Shown here: one piece after another, positions 13,714 to 19,639 of the stretch
How positions within the stretch are numbered: position 1 is the stretch's first letter
Layout of the letters: the number at the start of each line of letters is the position of its first letter
From: JBJKRF01 sp046704785
GTDB lineage: Bacteria > Chloroflexota > Anaerolineae > Anaerolineales > Villigracilaceae
Direction: 5' to 3'
Length of the DNA stretch: 19,639 nt
Assembly (NCBI GenBank): GCA_046704785.1
Contig: JBJKRF010000078.1
Location: 1 to 19,639, forward strand
The notes under the pieces: model-generated
Database searches by the model: none
What the model saw: only the letters and a program-made list of their open reading frames with translations
What the model was told of the DNA's origin: nothing
Program-made: the position numbers and the translations under genes

Positions 13714-14937
13714 TTAAGCTTTTGCGGGAGAATCTTCGGATGCAAGTGCGGCGTTGAGACGGGCGGCCAGTGGATTTATAAACTTTGCAATAACATTGTC
13801 CAGATCGGCATCTGGCTGTTTATCGAGATGATCCCATATTTGCATTAAGGTCTTCCCAAGCCGATCTTCGACCATGGCCCACAAAGACACTGCCGGCAGC
13901 GACCGCCCTGTTTTGACGGCCTCAACGAAGATTTTTTGAGCCAAACTGTTGGCAAATACTTTGTTGTCCAGTGCTTCGTTTTTGGCTGGAATGACAATGC
14001 ACTTGGGATAAGCAGTCAGGGCTTCTGTGCTGTTCAGAAAGCGAATTACCTCGAAGGCTTTTTTTTCTTTCTTGGTGTGCCTCCAAATCACCAGGTTGGT
14101 TCCGCCGACAACGGGAACGCCTGGTACGAGTGCAGCGCCCAGGTTCCTTTTGTGCTTTACCACAGGATCCCCCAGTTGCTCGATGGCGTCCGGCAACCAC
14201 GTGCCGGTATATGTCACTGCTGCCCGACCATGGCAGAAGAGATGATCACTAGCCCCAATAGCCAGCTTTCGGGCTTGGGGAACAAGGTAACATCCCAGAC
14301 GGAAATAATTGCGTAGGCCCTCGCGCGCTTCAGGCGAATCGAATATGACCTGATTCCTCTCCGGGTGAATAAAATCTCCCCCTGATTCCCAAATCCAACT
14401 TGCGGCGAAGAGGGTAAGTACTTGCGGTGAGGCCGTGCCCATGGTGAGAGGAACTTCCACCCCGTTGTCTTTCAATGCTTGCAAGGTCTCTTCCATTTTG
14501 GAAGGGCTTCGAAAAGCATCTTTTTCATCGATACCGGCTTTTGCGAAAAGGTCGCGCCGATAAAAAATGACGCGAGAATCCGTCCTCCAGGGGATGGCCC
14601 AGGTCTGTTTTTCTTCAGAAAGAAGTCCGCCTTGCCAGCAGGATTTTGCAAACGCATCGTTGCCGCCGAGTAGCGCGACCTCTTCTGACGTGAACGGCCG
14701 CAGAGAATTCATCCCCTTCAGGCTCTCGACATAAGTTGAACCGACCTCCCCTATGTCTGCTGCCTGACCGTAGAGAGCCGCCTTGACGATCTCAGACCAC
14801 ATCATGGCAGGTTCCGGCAAAGCAACCGATACCTTTATCTGTGGGTGGTCTTTCTCGAAGGCTGAGAGCGCACTTTTTAATTCTGAGGCAGCTTCGCCGC
14901 CTCTAGACCAAGCAAGAAATTCGACTCTTTCTGTCAT
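13714..14937 (-). CDS. Solute-binding-protein-fold protein lacking a signal peptide
   Basis: A 407-residue protein of the ABC sugar-binding (SBP_bac_1/8) type. Recognisable parts are the first strand VEFLAWSRGGEAASELKSAL (5-24), WAIPWRTDSRVIFYRRDLF (113-131), which matches the hinge region P-W-x-T/D-x-x-x-x-Y-Y typical of the family, and GGTNLVIWRHTKKEKKAFEVIRFLNS (278-303) near the C-terminus. Unlike transported binding proteins it starts exactly where the mature domain should start. The frame upstream is open for only about 19 codons to a TGA and contains no ATG, GTG or TTG. Cysteines at 100, 216 and 235 also fit a cytoplasmic protein. No ABC permease genes are adjacent. It may be an intracellular ligand sensor or a displaced relic; the ligand is unknown. 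Confidence 0.8.
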   Translation of the reverse strand: MTERVEFLAWSRGGEAASELKSALSAFEKDHPQIKVSVALPEPAMMWSEIVKAALYGQAADIGEVGSTYVESLKGMNSLRPFTSEEVALLGGNDAFAKSCWQGGLLSEEKQTWAIPWRTDSRVIFYRRDLFAKAGIDEKDAFRSPSKMEETLQALKDNGVEVPLTMGTASPQVLTLFAASWIWESGGDFIHPERNQVIFDSPEAREGLRNYFRLGCYLVPQARKLAIGASDHLFCHGRAAVTYTGTWLPDAIEQLGDPVVKHKRNLGAALVPGVPVVGGTNLVIWRHTKKEKKAFEVIRFLNSTEALTAYPKCIVIPAKNEALDNKVFANSLAQKIFVEAVKTGRSLPAVSLWAMVEDRLGKTLMQIWDHLDKQPDADLDNVIAKFINPLAARLNAALASEDSPAKA

Positions 14938-15261
14938 GGCGGTCTCTTTAGCAAATTTCTGGTGTAGCTTTCCTTGGCGGTCCGATGCTTGTCAAGACAG
15001 ACTGGTTCCAGGGTGTTCCGTTGTTTGTATAAGGCGCAAGATTCTCCTCCAAGTAACATCCCTGCTATCATCGATTGCTCAACAACTCGTTAATCTTATA
15101 TCACACCTGCTGGCACAAGATGCGTTTAAATCCAAACCTATGAAAATTGTCAGGTTTGTTATTTGTGTAGCTATACTTTTTTGAGGAGAAGAGAGATTTC
15201 TGTGGCAGTGCAGCGGACTTTCCCCCAAACTCCTCTGAAAAACGTAATGAGTCTCTTGGAA
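14938..15261. other. Intergenic region without recognised features
   Basis: This 324-base gap lies between two minus-strand genes. It is AT-richer than its flanks. I see no open frame with a ribosome-binding site, no tRNA, and no convincing promoter for the gene at 14937. A spaced inverted repeat (TTTTTTGAGGAG at about 15177-15187 against CTCCTCTGAAAAA at 15230-15242) is the only structure, with a 40-base loop. Confidence 0.4.
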
Positions 15262-16350
15262 TTATGGCCGCTTTTTCCCCTGTAGGATCATGATCTCGAA
15301 CAGGGCCGGACCGTGTTCGGTTGCTTTGAGATCATCCAGGTCGATGGACAACCCCAGGTCGGCGTTGAATCGGAAATAGTAGGGGTTGGCGAACAACCCT
15401 AGCAGCCAGCGCTGCCAGGCGGGAAAAACGACCAGCAGGCTGAGGGCTTCGATTATTTTGGGCTTGCGGAGTTGCAAATGGACTTTGCGCGTTCCGGCCT
15501 GCCAGTGAAAATCCAGGCTTTGGGGATAGGCGTGCCCGCCCGGATGTTCGGCGAAATCCGTTGTAGACAGGGTTAACGGTTCACTGTCGCCGAGGAGAAT
15601 CCGGTCGCCTTTGGCCAGCATAAAAACCGGAATGCGGGCGAATCCGTATTTCCTGGCTGCTACCTGTTCCACGAAAATCAGGCTGTATTCCCCGATGTGC
15701 GCGCGACCCCAGACCCAGTGGTCCATTACTTCGTTCAGGCCGACGTTGCCCCAATTGTGGTCGTGGTAGCCGGTTCCTTTGACATGATAGGTTTGCCCAT
15801 CGTAAGTCAGCGTGCCCTCCACGCTCCCGAACGGAATCGATGGCAGCCAGGCAAAATAATGGTCGCTGTTGCCAAAATAGATTTTGCCGGCGCCGGGTCG
15901 CCAGGGCGGCACCAACCCGGTAAAGGTCAGGTCGATGGCAAGACCCTCCAGCGCCACGTGGAGTTGATAGGTGTGCAGGTCGCCTTTCGTCCAGTTGGCG
16001 CCGATGCGCATGTTGCAGGCCTCCGCGGCGGCGGAAAATTGGTCGGGGGGAAAGATCGGATACTGGGCGAGTTTCGTCCCGTCGGGGCGGGTGATCGTCA
16101 GTTGGATGTTGGGCTTGAGCGGGCCTTTTCGATCCAGCAAAGGCTTGGTGGTAAAGACGATGACGGCTGTTGCGCCGCGTGCGCCGGACTCCGTCGAGGG
16201 GTCGTCGAAGTGCGCGTCGAAGTACCACCATTCGAACGAGCCGGGGCCGCTATCGATGCGCTGGCCGTCCTCCCATGGGGCGACGTTCTCCGTCAGGCCT
16301 TCGCGCTGGATGGATTCGGGGGTGGTGGCGTAAAGGATGGGTTTGGTCAT
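15262..16350 (-). CDS. CrtC/AttH-like lipocalin-fold protein (carotenoid 1,2-hydratase related)
   Basis: A 362-residue protein of the hydroxyneurosporene synthase (CrtC)/AttH superfamily, a two-domain lipocalin-like fold that includes carotenoid hydratases and several enzymes of unknown reaction. The two signature blocks are present: SFEWWYFDAHFDD at 38-50 and GTGYHDHNWGN at 192-202, followed by DHWVWGRAHIGEYSLIF (210-226). No signal peptide or membrane helix stands out. ATG 16350 has GGAGG four bases ahead and overlaps the stop of the DUF1786 gene (ATGA). No carotenoid genes are nearby, so carotenoid hydration should not be assumed; the reaction is unknown. Confidence 0.8.
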   Translation of the reverse strand: MTKPILYATTPESIQREGLTENVAPWEDGQRIDSGPGSFEWWYFDAHFDDPSTESGARGATAVIVFTTKPLLDRKGPLKPNIQLTITRPDGTKLAQYPIFPPDQFSAAAEACNMRIGANWTKGDLHTYQLHVALEGLAIDLTFTGLVPPWRPGAGKIYFGNSDHYFAWLPSIPFGSVEGTLTYDGQTYHVKGTGYHDHNWGNVGLNEVMDHWVWGRAHIGEYSLIFVEQVAARKYGFARIPVFMLAKGDRILLGDSEPLTLSTTDFAEHPGGHAYPQSLDFHWQAGTRKVHLQLRKPKIIEALSLLVVFPAWQRWLLGLFANPYYFRFNADLGLSIDLDDLKATEHGPALFEIMILQGKKRP

Positions 16351-17513
16351 CGGGCCTCCAGGTCCCAGGGGGCCACCCCGGTGGCGGCGCCGCGCAAGGA
16401 GGCGCGGATGGAATCGCCCAGGTTGGGCAGCACATCTGCGCTGGCGGCGAGCAGGCCGACGTTGCCGGAAAGCATCATGTCGCCGAACGGTACGGCGAAA
16501 TAGGGGCGCAGCATGGGCGTGGAGCGCGAACCGCCTTGCCCGAACATGGAGCGTCGCGGCCCCGTGACAGCTACGTCCCAGCCGTCATCCACATCGAATG
16601 CCAGCGGTTCTTTTCCATAGATCAATGCGCCGTGGCCCATATCGTCGAACACCTCCTGGTGCCGCAGCGAGCCGTCTGCCAGGGCGCGCAGATAGGCCTC
16701 CAGTTTGGACAGGTTGATCTCGCCGGTATGATGTTCGAAGAGTCCCTCCACGCCGCGCCGGCCCAGGCGAAAAGCCAGCGTGTGGAAGTTGCCGATGTTG
16801 ACGATCACTTTGCGCGGGCGGGCGGCTACCGTCGGGTCGTAGGTGGTACCCAGTATGGCGGCAGGCGCAGTATCCATCACCACCAGCGGCGCATCCACGT
16901 CTTGCGCCGAGGCCGCTACGGCCTGCAGGCGCGTCATACTGGCAGGGATGTGTTCGGGAGTGTGAGCAAAGGCCGACAGGCGGCTTCCGGCGCGCAGGCA
17001 TCCGTCGAGGTAATCGAAGCGGAACTGGCGGTCGGAGACGCCCGGCGGCGCATTGCCGTGGTCGAAGACGGCTACCGCCACGGCAGCCAGATCGTCGAGC
17101 GACACGTCGAAGCGGGAAAAGGTTTGGGCGATGGACTCAAAGTCGAAATCGGCGAGGCGGATATGGGTGACCTGGCGCAGGCGGCGGGCTTCGTCCTCGC
17201 TGACCAGTTGGATGCCCATCCGCGCTACTTTGTCGAGTTCGTCGTTGAACGTTCGGGCCGCTTCGGGTGTGGCGTAGATGGGAAACCCGGCGCGCACGTG
17301 AGCTTCTGCCGCCCATTGGCTGGGTCCACCGCCCATCAGCGTTCCTTCGAGCAGCACCGCTTCGCGCCGGCGGGTCGCCAACCGGATGCGGTGCCGCACC
17401 CGCATGGTGGGCGAGGGCAGCACGAGTTTGAAACCGTTCTCCAGGTCGAGCCGGGAGTCGTGCAGGAAGATGTCTTGCGTGCCGGTGCCAATGTCGACGG
17501 TCAGGATTTTCAT
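16347..17513 (-). CDS. DUF1786 family protein, actin-like ATPase fold suspected
   Basis: A 388-residue protein that resembles DUF1786, a family sometimes labelled as related to pyruvate formate-lyase activating enzyme on weak grounds. The N-terminus MKILTVDIGTGTQDIFL looks like the phosphate-1 loop of the ASKHA (sugar kinase/actin/Hsp70) fold, and KVIVNIGNFHTLAF (about 244-257) like a second phosphate loop. Other conserved-looking parts are LLEGTLMGGGPS (54-65) and AVAVFDHGNAPPG. There are no radical-SAM cysteines, so the activating-enzyme label is not supported. The start follows GGAACGACC. It overlaps the CrtC-like gene by four bases, forming a two-gene operon. The reaction is unknown. Confidence 0.75.
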   Translation of the reverse strand: MKILTVDIGTGTQDIFLHDSRLDLENGFKLVLPSPTMRVRHRIRLATRRREAVLLEGTLMGGGPSQWAAEAHVRAGFPIYATPEAARTFNDELDKVARMGIQLVSEDEARRLRQVTHIRLADFDFESIAQTFSRFDVSLDDLAAVAVAVFDHGNAPPGVSDRQFRFDYLDGCLRAGSRLSAFAHTPEHIPASMTRLQAVAASAQDVDAPLVVMDTAPAAILGTTYDPTVAARPRKVIVNIGNFHTLAFRLGRRGVEGLFEHHTGEINLSKLEAYLRALADGSLRHQEVFDDMGHGALIYGKEPLAFDVDDGWDVAVTGPRRSMFGQGGSRSTPMLRPYFAVPFGDMMLSGNVGLLAASADVLPNLGDSIRASLRGAATGVAPWDLEAR

Positions 17514-17554
17514 GGTCGTTCCATTCCAATCGGGGGAAGTGTATCATAGCGCCC

Positions 17555-17583
17555 TGGCACAAGCAGCTTATTCGCACTAAAAT
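17555..17583 (+). promoter_or_regulatory. Possible promoter for the beta-helix lipoprotein
   Basis: TGGCAC (17555-17560), 17 bases, TAAAAT (17578-17583), in the 136-base space between the divergent genes starting at 17513 and 17650. Only the -10 is convincing. Confidence 0.3.
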
Positions 17584-17649
17584 AATCGGAAATCACCCCC
17601 ATCTTTCAAGCCTTATATTTGCGTAATTTCGCTGGAGGAGAGATCGATC

Positions 17650-19164
17650 ATGACCAGACGGATTGGAGTTTTGTTCGTCGCTGCGTTGCTGGTGGTGAGT
17701 TGCGCTTTTTGGGGAAATACGCCGGGAAGCCAGCCAACAGTCTCGACGCAGAGTCTAACGGCGATACCGGAGGCGCATGCAGCGCCGACAGCCTCCCCAA
17801 CGGCCAGCTCAGCTGCCCCGTTGGTCGTCTCGCCGTCTGTCAGCCAGGCCCCGGCTGCGACATCTACCGCTGCGGCACCGGCTAACGCCGTGCAGGTGAC
17901 CACCTTCGACCAGGAAGTCTATCCCTTCCAGCAGAACGGCAGTTGTTCGCTGGGCGAGGCCATCTGGGCGGTGGAGACGCAAAAGGATACGCAGGACTGC
18001 CAGGTTCCGGCGGGCAGCACGACGATTGACCTGCCCACCGGAATCTATACCCTGACCCAGCCGGACGCCAGTTCGCCGCCGCTGCCGGGCGCTGCGGGCC
18101 GGTTCGGATTCGACCCGGGTGGCTTTCCGGTTATTTACACCAGCGTCACCATCCTGGGCAACGCTTCCACCATCCAACGCACAGGGTCGCAGCAGTTCGG
18201 GCTCTTCCAGGTGACGGGGCGGGGAAATTTGACCTTGGACGACCTGACTCTCAGCGGCGGCGACAATTCCAATGTCGACCTGTCTGAGGGCGGTGCGCTG
18301 GATATGTTGATCGGTCAGGCCACTTTTAATCACGTCACAGTGACGGGCAACCGTTCCTACGACGGCGGAGCACTTGCGAATGGCCCGATGGCAACACTGA
18401 CTTTGAACGATTCCGTTGTGACGGGGAACACGGCCAGCGATGATGGCGGCGGCGTCTACAACAGCGGAACGCTGGTGTTGAAGAACAGCATCGTCTCGTC
18501 CAACATTGCTCAGGGCCAGTCGCTGGGCGGCGGCGGTATCTACAATGACAGCGGAACCGTCAGCCTCAATCAGAGTCAGTTGGTTGGCAATCTGGCTTTC
18601 GAAGGCGGCGGCATCTACAGCGATAGCGGCACGGTGAACATCACCAACCAAAGCGTTGTGTCCGGCAATATAGCCAACGAGGTTTCGGATGTGCCGCATG
18701 GCGGCGGGGGAATCAACAGCCTTGGCGCCGATGGCAACGCGCTGGTCACCATCCAGGATAGCTTCGTTATTGGAAACTCTGCGCCGAAATCGGTAGCGGG
18801 CGGAATCTACGTGCAGGGCCCCGACAGCAGTTCCACGGTTCTAACCATCACCGATAGCGTCCTGGCCGATAACAGCGCGCTGGCCTCCGGCGGCGTTCTG
18901 ATCGACACCGCCGGAACGGGGTCGATCACGGGCAGTTGCATCGTGCAGAACAAAGCCACGAAGGTATCCGGCAATACCGGCGGCGACATCGACAACGGCA
19001 ACCAGGATCAGGTGCCTTTCGCAGCGGCTAACAACTGGTGGGGTTCTGCCGGTGGCGCTGGTAGCGTCAGCGCCTTTGTGACCACAGAGCCCGTCCTGAG
19101 CGCTGCCCCGGCGATTTGCGCCGGTGCGTTGCCAACACCTTATCCCACGCCATCAGGACAATAG
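17650..19164 (+). CDS. CSLREA-type parallel beta-helix repeat lipoprotein
   Basis: A 504-residue surface protein. The signal peptide ends in lipobox VVSC (Cys18), and an Ala/Ser/Thr/Pro-rich linker runs to about residue 80. A CSLREA-like segment (82-135) follows: VTTFDQEVYPFQQNGSCSLG then EAI, with C99 and C117 probably paired, and TTIDLPTGIYTL. From about 160 to 460 there are about eight right-handed beta-helix turns of the form GGGIYNxSGTVxLxNSxVxxN, then a C-terminal WWGSAGGAG block. Such helices often bind or cleave polysaccharide, but no catalytic motif is visible. The signature reads CSLGEA instead of CSLREA. The start has GGAGGAG about nine bases ahead, and a strong terminator follows the stop at once. 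Confidence 0.88.
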   Translation: MTRRIGVLFVAALLVVSCAFWGNTPGSQPTVSTQSLTAIPEAHAAPTASPTASSAAPLVVSPSVSQAPAATSTAAAPANAVQVTTFDQEVYPFQQNGSCSLGEAIWAVETQKDTQDCQVPAGSTTIDLPTGIYTLTQPDASSPPLPGAAGRFGFDPGGFPVIYTSVTILGNASTIQRTGSQQFGLFQVTGRGNLTLDDLTLSGGDNSNVDLSEGGALDMLIGQATFNHVTVTGNRSYDGGALANGPMATLTLNDSVVTGNTASDDGGGVYNSGTLVLKNSIVSSNIAQGQSLGGGGIYNDSGTVSLNQSQLVGNLAFEGGGIYSDSGTVNITNQSVVSGNIANEVSDVPHGGGGINSLGADGNALVTIQDSFVIGNSAPKSVAGGIYVQGPDSSSTVLTITDSVLADNSALASGGVLIDTAGTGSITGSCIVQNKATKVSGNTGGDIDNGNQDQVPFAAANNWWGSAGGAGSVSAFVTTEPVLSAAPAICAGALPTPYPTPSGQ

Positions 19165-19193
19165 AAAAAGGACGGCGAGAGCCGTCCTTTTTC
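19164..19193 (+). terminator. Rho-independent terminator after the beta-helix gene
   Basis: GAAAAAGGACGGC (19164-19176), GAGA, GCCGTCCTTTTTC (19181-19193): a perfect 13-position inverted repeat with a GC core and a five-T tail. It overlaps the stop codon of the beta-helix gene by one base and stands five bases before the 5' end of a group II intron. Confidence 0.92.
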
Positions 19194-19198
19194 TCACT
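19194..19198 (+). other. IBS1, intron-binding site in the 5' exon
   Basis: TCACT directly before the intron's first base is the exact reverse complement of AGTGA at 19498-19502, which lies in the loop of an intron hairpin. This is the position expected for the IBS1-EBS1 pairing that guides intron splicing and insertion. Confidence 0.7.
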
Positions 19199-19491
19199 GT
19201 GCGCCCAGCATGGGCGTTGACTAGAGGGTGAAAGACCCTTATGGAGGTTGATTGCACCAACCATTAGCCAAGAGCAAGGGCATCACCGCGAGGTGGGGTC
19301 TGGAGGAAGCTGGCGGCAAACCTGCGACTTGAGGAACACGAAGCACATAAAGAGGCTATCCAAGTCGGGCGAGTTGGCAATGGACAACGAAGCCCAATGC
19401 GATCAAGGGCTTGGGGAGTAAATGTGACAAGTGCGCAGGGAAAGTCAACGTTCTTACCTGGGGAGACCTGTCGTCCGGCTATCATAGTAAC

Positions 19492-19509
19492 TCTGGCAGT
19501 GATGCCAGA
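19492..19509 (+). other. EBS1 hairpin of the group II intron
   Basis: TCTGGC (19492-19497) and GCCAGA (19504-19509) form a perfect stem with loop AGTGAT. AGTGA in the loop complements the five exon bases TCACT just upstream of the intron, identifying it as exon-binding site 1. Confidence 0.7.
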
Positions 19510-19588
19510 TTGAGACGGCAGGGGTCAGCCGAGGCCATAGTACCAGCTAGGGTAAGAAGTCCGCTGGGAAGGGCTGAACATCAAGAGG

Positions 19589-19639
19589 ATGAGTACGATG
19601 AGCAGTTCGAGGGACGAGCAAGGAAGGCCGAATTTCTCG
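19589..19639 (+). CDS. ltrA: Group II intron reverse transcriptase/maturase, N-terminal fragment
   Basis: Only 17 codons are inside the window: MSTMSSSRDEQGRPNFS, open to the edge. Position, about 390 bases into a group IIC intron, and the AAGAGG site just upstream identify it as the intron-encoded protein, which would help the intron fold and would reverse-transcribe it during insertion. The start may be ATG 19589 or, with better spacing to AAGAGG, ATG 19598. No reverse transcriptase motif is reached, so identity rests on context. The gene symbol is the generic one for such proteins. Confidence 0.7.
   Translation, partial: MSTMSSSRDEQGRPNFS

Larger units (their letters stand above)
19199..19639 (+). 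mobile_element. Group IIC intron, 5' part (runs off the window)
   Basis: The intron ribozyme starts at GTGCG (19199). The first stem CGCCCA-GCA-TGGGCG (19202-19216) is followed by AGGGT-GAAAG-ACCCT (19225-19239). Blocks of domain I follow: GGAGGAAGCTGGCGGCAAAC, then CTTGAGGAACACGAAGCACA, and CTTACCTGGGGAGACCTG further on. These closely follow, from memory, the Oceanobacillus iheyensis class IIC intron, whose 5' end reads GTGTGCCCGGCATGGGTG. CCATAGTACCAGCT also matches the usual core. The maturase frame begins at 19589. Insertion just behind a Rho-independent terminator, in the same orientation, is the known habit of class C introns. Domains IV-VI and the 3' boundary lie outside the window. 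Confidence 0.9.

Noticed and set aside
16347..17513. Annotation of the DUF1786 gene as pyruvate formate-lyase activating enzyme
   Set aside because: There is no CxxxCxxC radical-SAM motif; the glycine-rich loops point to an ASKHA-like fold instead.
16170..17549. A 459-residue plus-strand frame opposite the DUF1786 and CrtC-like genes
   Set aside because: It is a high-GC shadow, with composition rich in Arg/Gly/His and no recognisable domain, while both minus-strand genes show clear family motifs and ribosome-binding sites.
18280..18980. Regularly spaced GGCGGCGG-like motifs, considered as a CRISPR or DNA tandem repeat
   Set aside because: They are codons for the Gly-Gly-Gly turns of the beta-helix protein; there are no identical repeats or unique spacers.
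19264..19485. Minus-strand 73-residue frame near the window end
   Set aside because: It lies wholly inside the structured group II intron RNA on the other strand and has no ribosome-binding site.

Overview
The window looks like a chromosomal segment of a fairly GC-rich bacterium, most likely a Chloroflexota member of the Anaerolineae type. This is an inference from the gene set: lipoproteins carrying the NBR1-type four-tryptophan (FW) Ig-like domain behind Thr/Pro-rich linkers, a DUF1786 protein, a CrtC/AttH-like lipocalin protein and a membrane NarL/DesK-type sensor kinase. No rRNA or tRNA gene is visible to confirm the placement.

Layout. (1) 1-2944, plus strand: the end of an exopolysaccharide cluster with three overlapping genes, a Wzz-like chain-length protein, a Wzy/O-antigen-ligase-like polymerase and a PAPS-type sulfotransferase. 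(2) 3045-4826, plus: a membrane sensor histidine kinase with a GAF domain and no adjacent response regulator. (3) 4827-5248: an intergenic stretch with a promoter-like sequence, a perfect GNRA-capped hairpin, an 88-bp element that recurs at 12264-12350, and a dispersed palindromic repeat. (4) 5249-6037, plus: an alpha/beta hydrolase. (5) 6080-13554, minus: rdgB, queG and five consecutive FW-domain lipoprotein genes. The lipoprotein nearest queG is joined to it by an ATGA overlap, and queG to rdgB by another. The other four lipoprotein genes each end at their own hairpin. (6) 13714-14937, minus: a solute-binding-protein-fold gene with no signal peptide. (7) 15262-17513, minus: a DUF1786 gene overlapping a CrtC/AttH-like gene. 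(8) 17650-19164, plus: a CSLREA/parallel beta-helix surface lipoprotein ending in a strong terminator. (9) From 19199 to the window end: the 5' half of a group IIC intron inserted just behind that terminator, with the first codons of its maturase/reverse transcriptase.

Most of the window therefore concerns the cell envelope: polysaccharide assembly and probable sulfation, six predicted lipoproteins and an envelope sensor. Two housekeeping enzymes (tRNA queuosine synthesis and nucleotide-pool sanitation) share an operon with one lipoprotein. The observations most worth following are the FW lipoprotein array, the duplicated structured leader element, the signal-less solute-binding protein, and the intron with a readable IBS1/EBS1 pair.
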